Source of the DNA: Cobetia sp. cqz5-12
GTDB taxonomy: Bacteria > Pseudomonadota > Gammaproteobacteria > Pseudomonadales > Halomonadaceae
DNA length: 64,000 nt
Direction of reading: 5' to 3'
Assembly: GCF_016495405.1 (NCBI RefSeq)
Contig: NZ_CP044522.1
Location: 744,001-808,000, forward strand
Part shown: one piece after another, positions 44,543 to 55,081 of the stretch
How positions within the stretch are numbered: the first letter of the stretch is position 1
How the letters are laid out: each line of letters starts with the position of its first letter
Translations under genes and position numbers: made by a program
The notes under the pieces: generated by a model
The model's database searches: none
Seen by the model: the letters and a program-made list of their open reading frames with translations, nothing else
Told to the model about the DNA's origin: nothing

Positions 44543-45559
44543 GTGCTGTACGGCTGGTCCCGGCCTGTCGGAGGAAGTGCTATCAAACCCCTGTTCACGC
44601 GTGGCCCCGTGCCCGGTTACCGCATGCTGTTGTGCGCGGTGCTGTCACTCGCGCTGATGTTTGCCGAAGATCGCTTCAGCTGGATGGTCGATGTGCGCGC
44701 CAGCATGGCGACGCTGGTATCGCCCGTGCAGTGGGTCGTCAGCTTGCCGACGGAAGGCATCAGCTGGGGGGCACTGGTGTTTGCCGACCAGCAGGAGCTG
44801 GCCGACGAGAATCGCGCGCTGCGCGAACAGCTGCTCAATCTGTCCAGCCGTGTGCAACGCATGGCGAGCCTGACTTCCGAGAATACGCGTCTGCGCGAAT
44901 TGCTCAATGCCGGGCAGCGTAGCGACATCCCCTATATCACCTCCCAGTTGCTGACCCTCGATGCTGACCCGTTCTCCCACCGCATGGTGGTGGACCGCGG
45001 CGAGCAGGATGGCGTGCGCATCGGCTTGCCGGTGCTCGATGCCTATGGCCTCGTCGGGCAGGTCATCTCCACCTCGGCCTACAACAGTCGCGTGCTGATG
45101 ATCAGTGATGCCAGCCACGCCGTGCCGGTGGAGATCAATCGCAATGGCCTGCGTTTCATCGCCCAGGGCAGTGGCAAGATCGATCAGGTCGATGTGCTGC
45201 ATGTGCCGGACACTGCCGACATTCGCGTGGGTGATCTGCTGGTGACTTCCGGACTGGCGCTGCGCTTTCCGCGCGGCCTGCCGGTGGCACGTGTCACCGA
45301 GGTCTATCATGATCCCGGCAAGCCGTTTGCCCGTGTCAGTGCCGAGCCCATCGCGCAGCTGGAGCGCTCGCGCAACTTCCTGATCCAGATGCCGCCGCCG
45401 GTGGACACCGACAACCTGTATGTCGATGACAGCCTCGATGAGTTGCCGCGTGACAACCTGGCGGCGCCCAGGCCCGAGGGTGACGACGCCGCACAAGGCT
45501 CCGCCGAGGGTGCGTCTGATGCCCAGGCACCCACCGATGCTGCCGGGGAGAACAACTGA
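44543..45559 (+). CDS. mreC: Rod-shape determining protein MreC
   Basis: A periplasmic elongasome scaffold, at most 338 aa. One N-terminal membrane segment (MLLCAVLSLALMFA), a coiled coil (QQELADENRALREQLLNL) and paired beta-barrel domains, then an acidic Ala/Pro-rich tail. The start is uncertain. The GTG at 44543 lacks a ribosome site, while GGAGGA (44570-44575) is spaced 6 nt from an in-frame ATC (44582) that opens the conserved IKPLFTRGP start. Its stop overlaps mreD (TGATG). Confidence 0.93.
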   Translation: MLYGWSRPVGGSAIKPLFTRGPVPGYRMLLCAVLSLALMFAEDRFSWMVDVRASMATLVSPVQWVVSLPTEGISWGALVFADQQELADENRALREQLLNLSSRVQRMASLTSENTRLRELLNAGQRSDIPYITSQLLTLDADPFSHRMVVDRGEQDGVRIGLPVLDAYGLVGQVISTSAYNSRVLMISDASHAVPVEINRNGLRFIAQGSGKIDQVDVLHVPDTADIRVGDLLVTSGLALRFPRGLPVARVTEVYHDPGKPFARVSAEPIAQLERSRNFLIQMPPPVDTDNLYVDDSLDELPRDNLAAPRPEGDDAAQGSAEGASDAQAPTDAAGENN

Positions 45560-46041
45560 TGGCCTTTCGTCCCCAGACCACCTTGCTGTGCTGGTTCTCG
45601 CTGCTGCTGGCGCTGTGCCTGCAGGTCATGCCATTGCCGGATGTGTGGCTGATCTGGCGGCCCCAGTGGCTGGGCCTGATGCTGGTCTACTGGTGCATCG
45701 TCTCGCCACAGAGTGTCGGTGTCTTCCACGGCTTCTTGTTCGGGCTGGCGCTGGATGTCCTGCAGGGCGCACCGCTGGGGCATAACGCCCTGGTGCTGTC
45801 GTTGACGGCCTTCATGGGCGTGCTGCTCTATCAGCGCATTCGCGCCTATTCACTGCTGCAGCAGGCATTGCTGGTGATCGTGGTGCTGGGCATCGCACAG
45901 TTGCTGGATCAATGGCTGCGCAGTCTGTTCGGTGCCGGCCCTGTCAGCCTGTCGTTCCTGCTCTCGGCGGTCATCGGCGGCGCGCTGTGGCCGTGGCTCT
46001 ATACCCTGCTGCAGATGCTGCGTCGGCGGGTCGCAGCCTGA
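45559..46041 (+). CDS. mreD: Rod-shape determining protein MreD
   Basis: A small polytopic inner-membrane elongasome protein, 160 aa, about five hydrophobic segments. The RPQWLGLMLVYWCIVSPQSVGVFHGF and GLALDVLQGAPLGHNAL signatures are present. It overlaps the mreC stop by one base. A terminator follows before maf. Confidence 0.95.
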   Translation: MAFRPQTTLLCWFSLLLALCLQVMPLPDVWLIWRPQWLGLMLVYWCIVSPQSVGVFHGFLFGLALDVLQGAPLGHNALVLSLTAFMGVLLYQRIRAYSLLQQALLVIVVLGIAQLLDQWLRSLFGAGPVSLSFLLSAVIGGALWPWLYTLLQMLRRRVAA

Positions 46042-46081
46042 GTGCCACTCGCACATCGCTAGCACTTCTTGTGAGCTTCCA

Positions 46082-46105
46082 AAAGCCGCCTACGGGCGGC
46101 TTTCT
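46082..46105 (+). terminator. Terminator after mreD
   Basis: AAAGCCGCC (46082-46090), loop TACG, GGCGGCTTT (46095-46103). Compact 9-bp stem with a UUCG-like tetraloop and short T tract. Confidence 0.8.
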
Positions 46106-46158
46106 GGTACTTGTCAGCCATCAATATCTGTCAGCCATGTTTCTCCGTGAGGTCTTCC

Positions 46159-46932
46159 ATGTCATCCAGTTCAAGGTCATCCGCTTCCAGGCCATCCACA
46201 CCTGACACCGAAAGCACCACTTCCTCACTCTTTGCGCACTCTGACGCCGCGACGCAGCGCAAAGTGATATCCCAAGGCTTTGATGAACAGGGCTCAGATC
46301 AACAGGACGTAGCTCATGCGGAATTGATTCTGGCCTCGGGGTCGCCGCGTCGACGCGACCTGCTGGCCAGTATCGGCATCCACTGTGAGGTGGCACCGGT
46401 GGATATCGATGAGACGCCGCAGGCCAATGAGTCGCCGGAGCATTACGTGCTGCGTCTGGCGCGGGAGAAGGCGCAGGCCGGGTTCGCGGCTCTGGCGCAG
46501 CGGACGGCAGTCCAGACAACGGGGCGGCGAGTGCTCGGCGCGGATACCGCGCTGGCACTGGATGGACGCATTCTCGGCAAGCCGCGTGACGAGTTGGACG
46601 CGCGCGAGATGCTGCTCAGCCTCTCGGGGCGTAGCCATCAGGTGCTCAGTGGCGTGGCGCTGTGCCATGGTGAGGCCGGGCGCGACATGCGCTGCGAGAG
46701 CGAGCTGGTCGAGAGCCGCGTGACCTTTTGCACCATCACCCCGGAGGAGGCCGCACGCTACTGGGCGACCGGTGAGCCTGCCGACAAGGCGGGTGGCTAC
46801 GCCATCCAGGGGCTCGGCGCCGTCTTCGTCAGCCATCTCGAAGGCAGTTACAGCGCCGTCGTCGGGCTGCCGCTGCATGAGACCGCACAGCTCTTGAGCA
46901 AGGCGGGCGTTCAGCCGTGGCAATCGCTCTGA
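46159..46932 (+). CDS. maf: Maf-family nucleoside triphosphate pyrophosphatase
   Basis: Hydrolyses noncanonical or excess NTPs (dTTP/UTP and modified pyrimidines in the YhdE type). The core starts at [14 protein letters not shown] and has [16 protein letters not shown] and [15 protein letters not shown]. The core is about 200 aa, the family size. From ATG 46159 (GAGGT upstream) it carries an extra Ser/Asp-rich N-terminus of about 55 residues. No in-frame ATG lies nearer the core, but a GTG at 46264 is possible. It sits between mreD and rng as in other gammaproteobacteria. Confidence 0.9.
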   Translation: MSSSSRSSASRPSTPDTESTTSSLFAHSDAATQRKVISQGFDEQGSDQQDVAHAELILASGSPRRRDLLASIGIHCEVAPVDIDETPQANESPEHYVLRLAREKAQAGFAALAQRTAVQTTGRRVLGADTALALDGRILGKPRDELDAREMLLSLSGRSHQVLSGVALCHGEAGRDMRCESELVESRVTFCTITPEEAARYWATGEPADKAGGYAIQGLGAVFVSHLEGSYSAVVGLPLHETAQLLSKAGVQPWQSL

Positions 46933-47116
46933 TGGAGATGATCTTCACTGCGTCAGTCGGGTATCGAATCAGCGCTCCAGCGTCCTCGCGAAAGACGATC
47001 GCTCATGTGCGTGGCACAAAATACCCGTTGCAGGAAATCCTTAGTCGATAGATCACAGCCGGGGGCTCCCTTGCTATGTCATAATCGCAAGCAACGACTT
47101 TACAAGGACTTGCGCT

Positions 47117-48580
47117 ATGAGCGGCGAGGTATTGATCAACCTGACACCGATGGAGACCCGCGTGGCGGTGGTCGAGAACGGTGTCCTGCAGGAAGCCTTC
47201 ATCGAACGCAGCGGGCGACGCGGCATCGTCGGCAACATCTACCGTGGCAAGGTGGTGAGAGTGTTGCCCGGCATGCAGGCGGCCTTCATCGATATCGGTC
47301 TCGAACGGGCGGCCTTCATCCATGCCCAGGAAGTCATGCCGGCGCACACGCCGCATGATGAGCAGCTCTCCATCCGCGAGCTGCTCAGCGAAGGCCAGCC
47401 ACTGGTGGTGCAGGTCACCAAGGATCCCATCGGCACCAAGGGCGCCCGGCTGACCACGCATCTGTCGGTGCCGTCACGCTATCTGGTCTACATGCCGGAC
47501 TCGCCGCATACCGGCGTGTCGCAGCGCATCGAGAGCGATGCCGAGCGTGACCGCCTCAAGGAGCTCACCGAGCAGTGCCTGACGGCGCTGGATCCACAAG
47601 CGCCCGGTGGCTTCATTCTGCGCACGGCGGCCGAAGGCATCAGCGAGGCCGAGCTCAAGCAGGACATGCACTTCCTGCTGCGGCTGTGGCGCAAGGTCAG
47701 CGAGCGTCGCCTGACCGCCGCCGTGCCCAGCGTGATCTATGATGATCTGCCACTGTTCATGCGCACGCTGCGCGACGTGATGCGTGACGAGATCGAGCGC
47801 GTGCGCATCGACTCGCGCGAGAACTTCATCCGGCTCAAGGAATTCGCCAGCGAGTTCATGCCCGACATGGAAGGGCGCATCGAGTATTACCCCGGCGAGC
47901 GACCGATCTTCGATCTGTTCAGTGTCGAGGATGAGCTGCACAAGGCGATGGGCCGCAAGGTGCAGCTCAAGAGTGGCGGCTATCTGGTGATCGACCAGAC
48001 CGAGGCGATGACCACCATCGACGTCAACACCGGGGGGTTCGTCGGTCATCGCAACCTCGAAGAGACCATCTTCAAGACCAATCTCGAGGCGGCGACCGCC
48101 ATCGCGCGCCAGCTGCGGCTGCGCAATCTCGGCGGCATCATCATCATCGACTTCATCGACATGGAAGAGACCGAGCACCAGCGCCAGGTGCTCAGGGTGC
48201 TCGAGAAGTCGCTGGAGCGTGATCACGCCAAGAACAAGATGACCGGCGTGACCGAGCTGGGCCTGGTGCAGCTGACGCGCAAGCGCACGCGCGAAAGTCT
48301 GGAGCAGGTACTGTGCGAGGCCTGCCCGACCTGTCAGGGGCGCGGCACCCTCAAGACGCCGGAGACGGTCTGCTACGAGATCTTCCGCGAGATCATGCGC
48401 GAAGAGCGCGCCTACAGCCCGGACACCTACATGGTGCTGGCCTCACAGAACGTGGTCGATCGCCTGCTGGACGAGGAATCCGCGGCCGTGGCGGACCTCG
48501 AGAGCTTCATCGGCAAGACCATCCGCTTCCAGGTCGAGGCGCATTACACCCAGGAGCAATACGATATTGTGCTCATGTGA
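47117..48580 (+). CDS. rng: Ribonuclease G
   Basis: A single-strand endoribonuclease of the RNase E/G family, 487 aa. It matures the 16S rRNA 5' end and decays some mRNAs. An S1 domain (about 38-125, GIVGNIYRGKVVRVLPG), catalytic Asp residues in TTIDVNTGGF and IIIIDFIDME, and the zinc-link CPTCQGRG near residue 403. AAGGAC precedes the ATG. Confidence 0.97.
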   Translation: MSGEVLINLTPMETRVAVVENGVLQEAFIERSGRRGIVGNIYRGKVVRVLPGMQAAFIDIGLERAAFIHAQEVMPAHTPHDEQLSIRELLSEGQPLVVQVTKDPIGTKGARLTTHLSVPSRYLVYMPDSPHTGVSQRIESDAERDRLKELTEQCLTALDPQAPGGFILRTAAEGISEAELKQDMHFLLRLWRKVSERRLTAAVPSVIYDDLPLFMRTLRDVMRDEIERVRIDSRENFIRLKEFASEFMPDMEGRIEYYPGERPIFDLFSVEDELHKAMGRKVQLKSGGYLVIDQTEAMTTIDVNTGGFVGHRNLEETIFKTNLEAATAIARQLRLRNLGGIIIIDFIDMEETEHQRQVLRVLEKSLERDHAKNKMTGVTELGLVQLTRKRTRESLEQVLCEACPTCQGRGTLKTPETVCYEIFREIMREERAYSPDTYMVLASQNVVDRLLDEESAAVADLESFIGKTIRFQVEAHYTQEQYDIVLM

Positions 48581-48660
48581 TCTGTCAGCTGCCGCGCCTG
48601 CGATGATGCCGGGAGTCGCGTTATCCACATCGTGAGACTGTCCTGTTCGGAGAACCATCA

Positions 48661-51600
48661 GTGACCCGTTCTACCTCACAAGAGGCGGCACGTTCTACCT
48701 CGCAAGAGGTGGTGCAGGAGGGCGTCGATGACGCCCCGTCTTCGTCAGCTTCGTCCCCACCGCCACCCTCGCGTGGACGGCGGTGGGGGCGCGGGCTGCT
48801 GATGGTGCTCGCGGTGCTGCTGGCGTTGCTGGCCATCCTGATCGGGGGCCTGCGCTGGTGGTTGACCACGCTGGAGTCGCGCAGTGAGTCCATCAGTGAC
48901 TTCATTGCCACCCAGACCCATTCCAACGTGGGAATGACATCGCTTGAGGGCCGCATGGATCACCTTGATCCGGCCATCAAGCTGTCCGGTCTGAACCTCT
49001 TTCGTCCCAACGAGATGCAGGCGGCTCCGCTATTGAGCGTGTCCCATCTGGAAACCCGTCTCGATGTGCTTTCCTCCCTGCGCCATCTGGCGCCTGTCTT
49101 CGATCGCGCCACCGCCACCGGCGTCATCGTGCACCTGTACCAGCGCGAGGATGGCAGCTGGGGCTGGCCGGGGCCGCCGCGTCCTCCCGAAGCGCTCGAA
49201 CCCGAAGGGCAGATGAGTCTTGCGCAGATGGAGCAAGGGCTGGCGCTGCTGGCGCGCCAGCGTGTGCGACTCGAGGACGTGCGTCTGGTGCTGCATGGTC
49301 GCAACGATACCCTCAACCTGAATGCCGCCGAGCTGTTGCTGTCGGGAGAAGGAGACCGCGCGCATCTGGAGGGCCAGTTGCGTGTCGGAGAATCGCCCCA
49401 GGCCGGTGTCAGCGCCGTGCTGGAGGTGCTGCCGGGAGACGACGGCCTCGCCGACTACTCGGCCCAGCTGCAGGTGGAGCTGGACGCCGGTGCGTTGGCG
49501 AGTGTCGGGCGTCTGATGGGCGAGCGCGACAGCCTGATGCTGCGCGACGCCGATGGCAACGCGACCTTGTGGGCGCGTTGGCGTGAAGCGCGACTGGAAG
49601 ATGCTCGTCTGCGTCTCGACCTCAATCGCCTGACGCTGGATCACCATGGCGCCCAGCTGGCGCTCAAGGACATTCATGCGCGTGGCCAGTGGCTGCGCGA
49701 CCTGGCGGGCAGTGATCGCTGGCAGGCCTGGCTCAATCAGATATCGGTTGGCGCCTCGCAACTCGATGACGCCCCGGCGGCCGGCGATCCGGTGGCCGGC
49801 ACTCCGGTGGCCGGCACCCCGGCGACCGACGCTTCGGTGGCAGATAGTGACGTCCAGGCGCCACAAGCGGCGCCATCGTCAGAAGTCTCCGCGGCGCTCG
49901 CCAGCCTGCCCGAGCGTATTTCGCTGTCGGGGGACCTCGCCGATGGCAGCGTGTCGCTGGTCACCAGTAGTTTCGATCTGGAGAAGGTGGCGCGCTGGCG
50001 CAATGTGCTGGCGCTCGGCGAGCTTGGGGATGTGCTCGAGTCTCTCGATCCGCGTGGCACGGCCACCGGACTTTCCCTGTCGCTGGCCGGTATCGGACTC
50101 GAGGCCCCGCTGAGCATGAAACTGGCGCTCGGCCTGACCGGCGCCGAGGTGGAACCCTGGCAGGGCGCTCCGGGTCTCGGCCCCCTGGCCGCCTGGGTCA
50201 CCGCGCAGAGTCTTGATGAGGGCGGTATCACGAGCCGGATCGCGTTTCGTGGTGACCCGGGCATGCGCTTTCACTTCCCCGACGTCTTCGGCGACGGCTG
50301 GCAGCTCGAGGCCGCCGACGGAGTGGTCGAGGTCAAGGTCGATGACAGTGGCAGCAGTGTCTCGGGGCATGACCTGCATATCCAGCGCGCTGGTGCCGAT
50401 GTGACGGGCGGCTTCGGCCTGCAGATTCCCGCTCAGGATCATGATCGCTTCCAGCTGGATCTCGAGATGCGCGACGTGAATGCTCGCAGCATTCCGCTGG
50501 CCTCCTGGTTGCCGATGAAGGTGCTGGACCCGGCGCTGAGCGAGTGGTTGACGCGTGATGTCGCGGGGCAGGTCCCCGAGGGCAGCCTGCACCTCACCCA
50601 GGTGTGGGATGACGACAATGGCGAGGATGGCTATGGCCCCGGCGATTCGATGGACCTTGAGCTGACCATCGAGGATGGGCGACTCGGTTACGCTGAGGGC
50701 TGGCCTGCGCTGGAGGGCGTGAAGGGCAACCTCGCGCTGCACGACAATACGCTGAGTGCCACGGTCGCGGCAGCGCACTCTCAGCCGGCCACGGCGCTGG
50801 GCAATGCAGCACCTCTGTCGGTGCGTCAGGCCGATGTCGACATGCAGGACAATACCTTGAAGATTCAAGGTGACGTGACCGGTAGCGTCGAGGCGTTGTT
50901 CGATCTGCTCTCGCATGCGCCGCTCGAGGACACCGCAGCGCTGATCGCCGAATGGCAGGGCAAGGGCTCGGTGGATGCGACAATGGACATCCACGTGCCC
51001 CTGGAGGACGCCGAGCAGACACGCATCACGGCGGCGGGCAAGGTCGGCGAGCGCCAGGCGGCGACGCTGGCCTTCCCGGGGCCGGGCATCGACGTTGATG
51101 ACATTCGCGGGCCGCTCGAATTCGTGCATGACCCCTCTCGTCCCGAGGGGCGCCGTGAGCAGCTGACCGGCAATCTCTCCGGCAAGCTGTTCGGCGGTGC
51201 GGTCAAGGCGGCGCTCAACATCGGGCAGGCAGACTCAAACAGCAAGGGCGCGATCACCTTCGACGGCAAGGCGCCATTGGCGCCGGTGCTGGGCTGGCTG
51301 GGTGCGCCCGAACACCTGATCGGCGATGCCGCCGAGAACACCCGCGCCGCCTTGCAGGACGGCGAGACCCCGCGCGCGCTGGGCGGCGAGTTCAACTACC
51401 AGGCGCGCCTGATGCTGCCGGATGACGGCGCCAGCCTGGCGCTCTCGAGTGACCTCAAGGGCGTCGCCATCAATCTGCCGGCGCCCTTTGGCAAGACGCG
51501 CGATCAGGCGGCTCCACTGGCGGTGGATATCGGGCTCGCGCAGGGGGGTGGTGATGTTCGCCTCGACAATCGCGCCCGCGCCCGCTGGAAAGGCGGCAAT

Positions 51601-52956
51601 ACGCGCGACGATGGCAGCACGGTGCCGATGACGGGGCAGTTGTGGCTGGAGCGTTGGCCGAGCGACCCGCAGTGGCCCACCCAGACGGGCTGGGACATCG
51701 CCTGGCGCACGCCGACCCTCGCCCCCGAACTCTGGAAGCCGTGGGCGGGAGCGCTCTCCGGTGAAGGTGGCGCGAGTGATGAGGGCGGCGATGCTGAGCA
51801 GAGCGATCCCCTGCGTGCCTTGTCACGCCTGCGCGTTGCTACCGATTGCCTGATGATCCAGTCCCGGTGTACGGGGCCGATGACGCTCGAGGCCGCGCCG
51901 CGGCAGAGCTCGCAGCAGCAAGGGCTGGGTCTGGCCGCGACGCTGGATGGTCAGCTCGCCAGTGGCGAGCTGGTGTGGCAGTCAGGTGCCGCGCGGCCGC
52001 TGATTCTGGACCTGGATACCCTGAATCTCGATGCCCTGTGGCCCGCGGATGCCGAGCAGGAGACGCAGACCGCCAGTGCGCCAAGCAACTTTACCGAGGC
52101 TATCGATGTCGGTATCGAGCCGACGCCGTATCCCGCCGAGCTGGCCGACTTGCCCGCGGGCAGTCTGCGTCTGGCACATCTCATCTGGCGCGATCAGCAG
52201 CTGGGGCCGATCAGTGCGGACTGGACCGCCGATAGTCAGCAGCTGGTGGTATTGCCGCTCTCCATCACGCTGGGCAAGATCACCGCGGTAGGCAGCATCA
52301 CCTGGGAGGACGCCGGCGCCAACAGTCTGACGCGCGCTCGTCTGTCCGCCGATGGCAGTGACCTGGGCGGGTTGCTCGAGCGTCTCTCCCAGCCGCGCGG
52401 CATCGAGGCGGACCGCGCCCGGGCCGAGGTCAAGCTGGCCTGGCCCGGCGCGCCGCAGGACTTTGCCCTGTCGCGCTCCAATGGTCGTGTCGAGGTCAAG
52501 CTGGACGACGGACGCTTCCTGAATCTGGGCTCGACCTCTGCCCGTCTGCTGGGGCTGGTCAATGTGGATAATCTGCTGCGCCGCCTGTCGCTGGACTTCT
52601 CTGACGTCACCGACAAGGGGACGGCCTTCGACAAGGTGCGCGGTGCAGCGACCCTCTTCGATGGACGGCTGGAAAGCGATGGCCCCTTGCGTATCGAGGC
52701 GCCGTCCACCACCGTGACACTCAACGGGCAGGTCGATCTGCTTCGCGGTACCCTTGATCAACGCATGGCCATCACGGTGCCGGTCAGCCAGAACCTTCCG
52801 CTGGCCGCCGTGCTGGCAGGCGCGCCCGCCGTGGGCGGGGCGCTGTTCGTGGCCGACAAGATCTTCGGCCGCTTCATCGACAAGGTGACGCAAATTCACT
52901 ATCGGGTGTCAGGCCCCTGGGGCGACCCGAACATTACTCTGGAAAGTGCCGAATGA
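48661..52956 (+). CDS. yhdP: AsmA-like inner-membrane protein YhdP
   Basis: A very large (1431 aa) AsmA-family bridge protein. In E. coli YhdP with TamB and YdbH carries phospholipid to the outer membrane. One transmembrane helix (about 45-63, [19 protein letters not shown]), a long periplasmic beta-groove region, and a C-terminal GSVRLDN... type AsmA2 segment ([22 protein letters not shown]). GTG start with GGAG upstream. The 44-residue cytoplasmic N-tail contains a repeated RSTSQE motif, and a Pro/Ala/Gly linker near residues 372-391 is built of 15-bp repeats. It overlaps tldD by 4 bp. Confidence 0.92.
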   Translation: MTRSTSQEAARSTSQEVVQEGVDDAPSSSASSPPPPSRGRRWGRGLLMVLAVLLALLAILIGGLRWWLTTLESRSESISDFIATQTHSNVGMTSLEGRMDHLDPAIKLSGLNLFRPNEMQAAPLLSVSHLETRLDVLSSLRHLAPVFDRATATGVIVHLYQREDGSWGWPGPPRPPEALEPEGQMSLAQMEQGLALLARQRVRLEDVRLVLHGRNDTLNLNAAELLLSGEGDRAHLEGQLRVGESPQAGVSAVLEVLPGDDGLADYSAQLQVELDAGALASVGRLMGERDSLMLRDADGNATLWARWREARLEDARLRLDLNRLTLDHHGAQLALKDIHARGQWLRDLAGSDRWQAWLNQISVGASQLDDAPAAGDPVAGTPVAGTPATDASVADSDVQAPQAAPSSEVSAALASLPERISLSGDLADGSVSLVTSSFDLEKVARWRNVLALGELGDVLESLDPRGTATGLSLSLAGIGLEAPLSMKLALGLTGAEVEPWQGAPGLGPLAAWVTAQSLDEGGITSRIAFRGDPGMRFHFPDVFGDGWQLEAADGVVEVKVDDSGSSVSGHDLHIQRAGADVTGGFGLQIPAQDHDRFQLDLEMRDVNARSIPLASWLPMKVLDPALSEWLTRDVAGQVPEGSLHLTQVWDDDNGEDGYGPGDSMDLELTIEDGRLGYAEGWPALEGVKGNLALHDNTLSATVAAAHSQPATALGNAAPLSVRQADVDMQDNTLKIQGDVTGSVEALFDLLSHAPLEDTAALIAEWQGKGSVDATMDIHVPLEDAEQTRITAAGKVGERQAATLAFPGPGIDVDDIRGPLEFVHDPSRPEGRREQLTGNLSGKLFGGAVKAALNIGQADSNSKGAITFDGKAPLAPVLGWLGAPEHLIGDAAENTRAALQDGETPRALGGEFNYQARLMLPDDGASLALSSDLKGVAINLPAPFGKTRDQAAPLAVDIGLAQGGGDVRLDNRARARWKGGNTRDDGSTVPMTGQLWLERWPSDPQWPTQTGWDIAWRTPTLAPELWKPWAGALSGEGGASDEGGDAEQSDPLRALSRLRVATDCLMIQSRCTGPMTLEAAPRQSSQQQGLGLAATLDGQLASGELVWQSGAARPLILDLDTLNLDALWPADAEQETQTASAPSNFTEAIDVGIEPTPYPAELADLPAGSLRLAHLIWRDQQLGPISADWTADSQQLVVLPLSITLGKITAVGSITWEDAGANSLTRARLSADGSDLGGLLERLSQPRGIEADRARAEVKLAWPGAPQDFALSRSNGRVEVKLDDGRFLNLGSTSARLLGLVNVDNLLRRLSLDFSDVTDKGTAFDKVRGAATLFDGRLESDGPLRIEAPSTTVTLNGQVDLLRGTLDQRMAITVPVSQNLPLAAVLAGAPAVGGALFVADKIFGRFIDKVTQIHYRVSGPWGDPNITLESAE
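48667..48714 (+). repeat. Two 24-bp in-frame tandem repeats at the start of yhdP
   Basis: Units 48667-48690 and 48691-48714 both begin CGTTCTACCTC and encode RSTSQEAA and RSTSQEVV. They differ at a few positions. Confidence 0.85.
49774..49833 (+). repeat. Four 15-bp in-frame tandem repeats inside yhdP
   Basis: Units of the form CCGGtGGCCGGCact at 49774, 49789, 49804 and 49819 encode [15 protein letters not shown] and PATDA. Units 2 and 3 differ by one base; unit 4 is diverged. Confidence 0.88.
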
Positions 52957-54413
52957 CGCAAAATGCGAGTTCCGGTCGCGTGCTCGACGATGCCGCGGCC
53001 CTGTTGCTGACCCCGGGCGGGCTCAGCCTGGATGATCTGGATGCTGGCCTGGCACATGCCATGGGCCCGGGCACCGACTATGCCGATCTCTACTTCCAGC
53101 GTATCTGGCAGGAGAGCTGGGTGCTGGAAGACGGCGTAGTCAAGGACGCCAGCTACAACATCGACGGTGGCGTGGGCGTACGCTCACTGGCGGGCGAGAA
53201 GACCGGCTTCGCGTACTCCAATCAGATCGATGCCGCCGCGCTTGCCGACACCGGCCGTACTGCGGCGGGTATCTCGCGCAGCGGCAGTAGCGGTACGGTC
53301 GCGCGCTCGATCATCACCGAGGCCCCGTCCTTCTACGCGGGCATCGACCCGCTGAATGGCCTGAGCGCTGAGGACAAGGTCGCGATGCTCAAGGAAGCGG
53401 ATCGCATCGCGCGCAGCCTTGACCCGTCCATCAGTCAGGTATCGGCCTCGCTGTCGGCGCTCTACGAGGTGGTGATGGTGCGTGCCAGTGACGGCACCCT
53501 CGCTGCAGACCTGCGTCCGCTGGTGCGTTTCAACATCAGCGTCATCGCGGTGCGCAATGGCCGACGCGAGCGTGGCAGTGCCGGTGGCGGTGGTCGTTTC
53601 CCGCTGACCCGTCTGCGCGATGAGAATGTCGCCGAGCGTTACGCGCGTGAAGCCGTGCGTCAGGCGCTGGTCAATCTCGAGGCCATCGATGCGCCGGCCG
53701 GTCAGATGCCGGTGGTGCTGGGCAATGGCTGGCCGGGTGTGCTGCTGCACGAGGCAGTCGGTCATGGTCTGGAAGGTGACTTCAACCGCAAGGGCAGTTC
53801 TGCCTTCTCGGGCCGCATGGGTGAGCAGGTCGCGGCGCGCGGCGTCACCGTGGTCGATGATGCGACCCTGGCCGATCGCCGTGGCTCGCTGTCCGTCGAT
53901 GACGAAGGCACCCCGGGGCAGTACACGCCGTTGATCGAGGACGGCATCCTCACCGGCTACATGCAGGACAAGCTCAATGCCCGCCTGATGGGCATGGCGC
54001 CGACGGGCAATGCGCGTCGTGAGTCCTTCGCACACCTGCCGATGCCGCGCATGACCAATACCTACATGCTGGGTGGCGATCGCGATCCGCAGGAGATCAT
54101 CAAGAGCGTCAAGCGTGGCCTCTACGCGGTCAGCTTCGGCGGTGGCCAGGTCGACATCACCTCCGGGCGCTTCGTGTTCTCCGCAAGCGAGGCCTATCTG
54201 ATCGAAGACGGCAAGGTGACCACGCCAGTCAAGGGCGCGACCCTGATCGGCAACGGGCCGGAAGCCATGGGCCGCGTCTCGATGATCGGCAATGACCTGG
54301 AGCTCGACACAGGTGTCGGCGTGTGTGGCAAGGACGGCCAGTCCGTGCCCGTCGGTGTCGGTCAGCCGACGTTGAAGCTCGATGAGCTGACGGTCGGCGG
54401 CACCCAGTCGTGA
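52953..54413 (+). CDS. tldD: Metalloprotease TldD
   Basis: The catalytic subunit of the TldD/TldE (PmbA) zinc protease that in E. coli trims unfolded peptides and matures microcin B17. 486 aa. The zinc motif HEAVGH is at residues 266-271 and a Cys ligand lies in [15 protein letters not shown] near the end. It overlaps yhdP (ATGA). Its partner pmbA lies 670 bp downstream beyond the opposite-strand darP. Confidence 0.96.
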   Translation: MTQNASSGRVLDDAAALLLTPGGLSLDDLDAGLAHAMGPGTDYADLYFQRIWQESWVLEDGVVKDASYNIDGGVGVRSLAGEKTGFAYSNQIDAAALADTGRTAAGISRSGSSGTVARSIITEAPSFYAGIDPLNGLSAEDKVAMLKEADRIARSLDPSISQVSASLSALYEVVMVRASDGTLAADLRPLVRFNISVIAVRNGRRERGSAGGGGRFPLTRLRDENVAERYAREAVRQALVNLEAIDAPAGQMPVVLGNGWPGVLLHEAVGHGLEGDFNRKGSSAFSGRMGEQVAARGVTVVDDATLADRRGSLSVDDEGTPGQYTPLIEDGILTGYMQDKLNARLMGMAPTGNARRESFAHLPMPRMTNTYMLGGDRDPQEIIKSVKRGLYAVSFGGGQVDITSGRFVFSASEAYLIEDGKVTTPVKGATLIGNGPEAMGRVSMIGNDLELDTGVGVCGKDGQSVPVGVGQPTLKLDELTVGGTQS

Positions 54414-54447
54414 GCCGGTGGGACTGATCAGCAGAGAACAGACATGA

Positions 54448-54480
54448 CGACGCCGCCGTGGCTGGGCCGCGGCGGCGTCG
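54448..54480. terminator. Hairpin between convergent tldD and darP
   Basis: CGACGCCGCCG (54448-54458) pairs with CGGCGGCGTCG (54470-54480). A GC-rich stem without a good T tract; probable 3' boundary for both genes. Confidence 0.6.
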
Positions 54481-54501
54481 GTGAAGCGGGAAGTAACAGG
54501 A

Positions 54502-55005
54502 TTACAGATCGAGCTCGGCACGCAGCAGCTTGAAGAGCTTCTTGGCGCTGTTGGGCTGTTTGCCGGCGTCACGTTCGGCACGCGCATTGCGGATCAGCTG
54601 ACGCAGGGCCTGACGGTCCACGTGAGGATAATCCTCGACGAAGATCACGAAGGCGTTATCGTCGTCCAGCAGGCGATCGCGCCAGCGTTCGAGACGCTGG
54701 AAGGACGCATCGCGACGCACGTTCTGCTGCTCCATGGCTTCGAAGACGGCACGCACGGCGTCCAGGTCTTCCTTGCGCATCAGCTTGCCGACGTACTGCA
54801 TGTGGCGACGCAGGCCTTCGTGACTACGAATGCGATGGGTCTCCTCGATGGCGGCCAGCATGTCGTCAGAGAGCGGGAACTTGGCGCGCTGGCCTTCCGG
54901 CAGATCGATGATCTTCTTGCCCAGCGCCTGCAGCTCGATCATCTCGCGCTTCAACTGGGACTTGCTGGGGCGCTCGACGAGCTCCTCGGGTCTTTCTTTA
55001 CGCAT
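54502..55005 (-). CDS. darP: Dual-action ribosomal maturation protein DarP (YjgA, DUF615)
   Basis: A 50S-assembly factor, 167 aa (E. coli YjgA 183 aa). Highly charged and helical. Signatures: PSKSQLKREMIELQALGKKI, the RSHEGLRRHMQYVGKLMR segment, and PNSAKKLFKLLR at the end. ATG 55005 (MRKERPEELVE) is chosen over one 14 codons upstream. It lies between tldD and pmbA on the opposite strand, a conserved arrangement. Confidence 0.93.
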   Translation of the reverse strand: MRKERPEELVERPSKSQLKREMIELQALGKKIIDLPEGQRAKFPLSDDMLAAIEETHRIRSHEGLRRHMQYVGKLMRKEDLDAVRAVFEAMEQQNVRRDASFQRLERWRDRLLDDDNAFVIFVEDYPHVDRQALRQLIRNARAERDAGKQPNSAKKLFKLLRAELDL

Positions 55006-55081
55006 GCCAATTCCAATGAGTCGGGGAAATTTGCGGCAGTATAGCACTGCCGGGCCCCCGTCTCCTCAGAAGGAGAACAAC

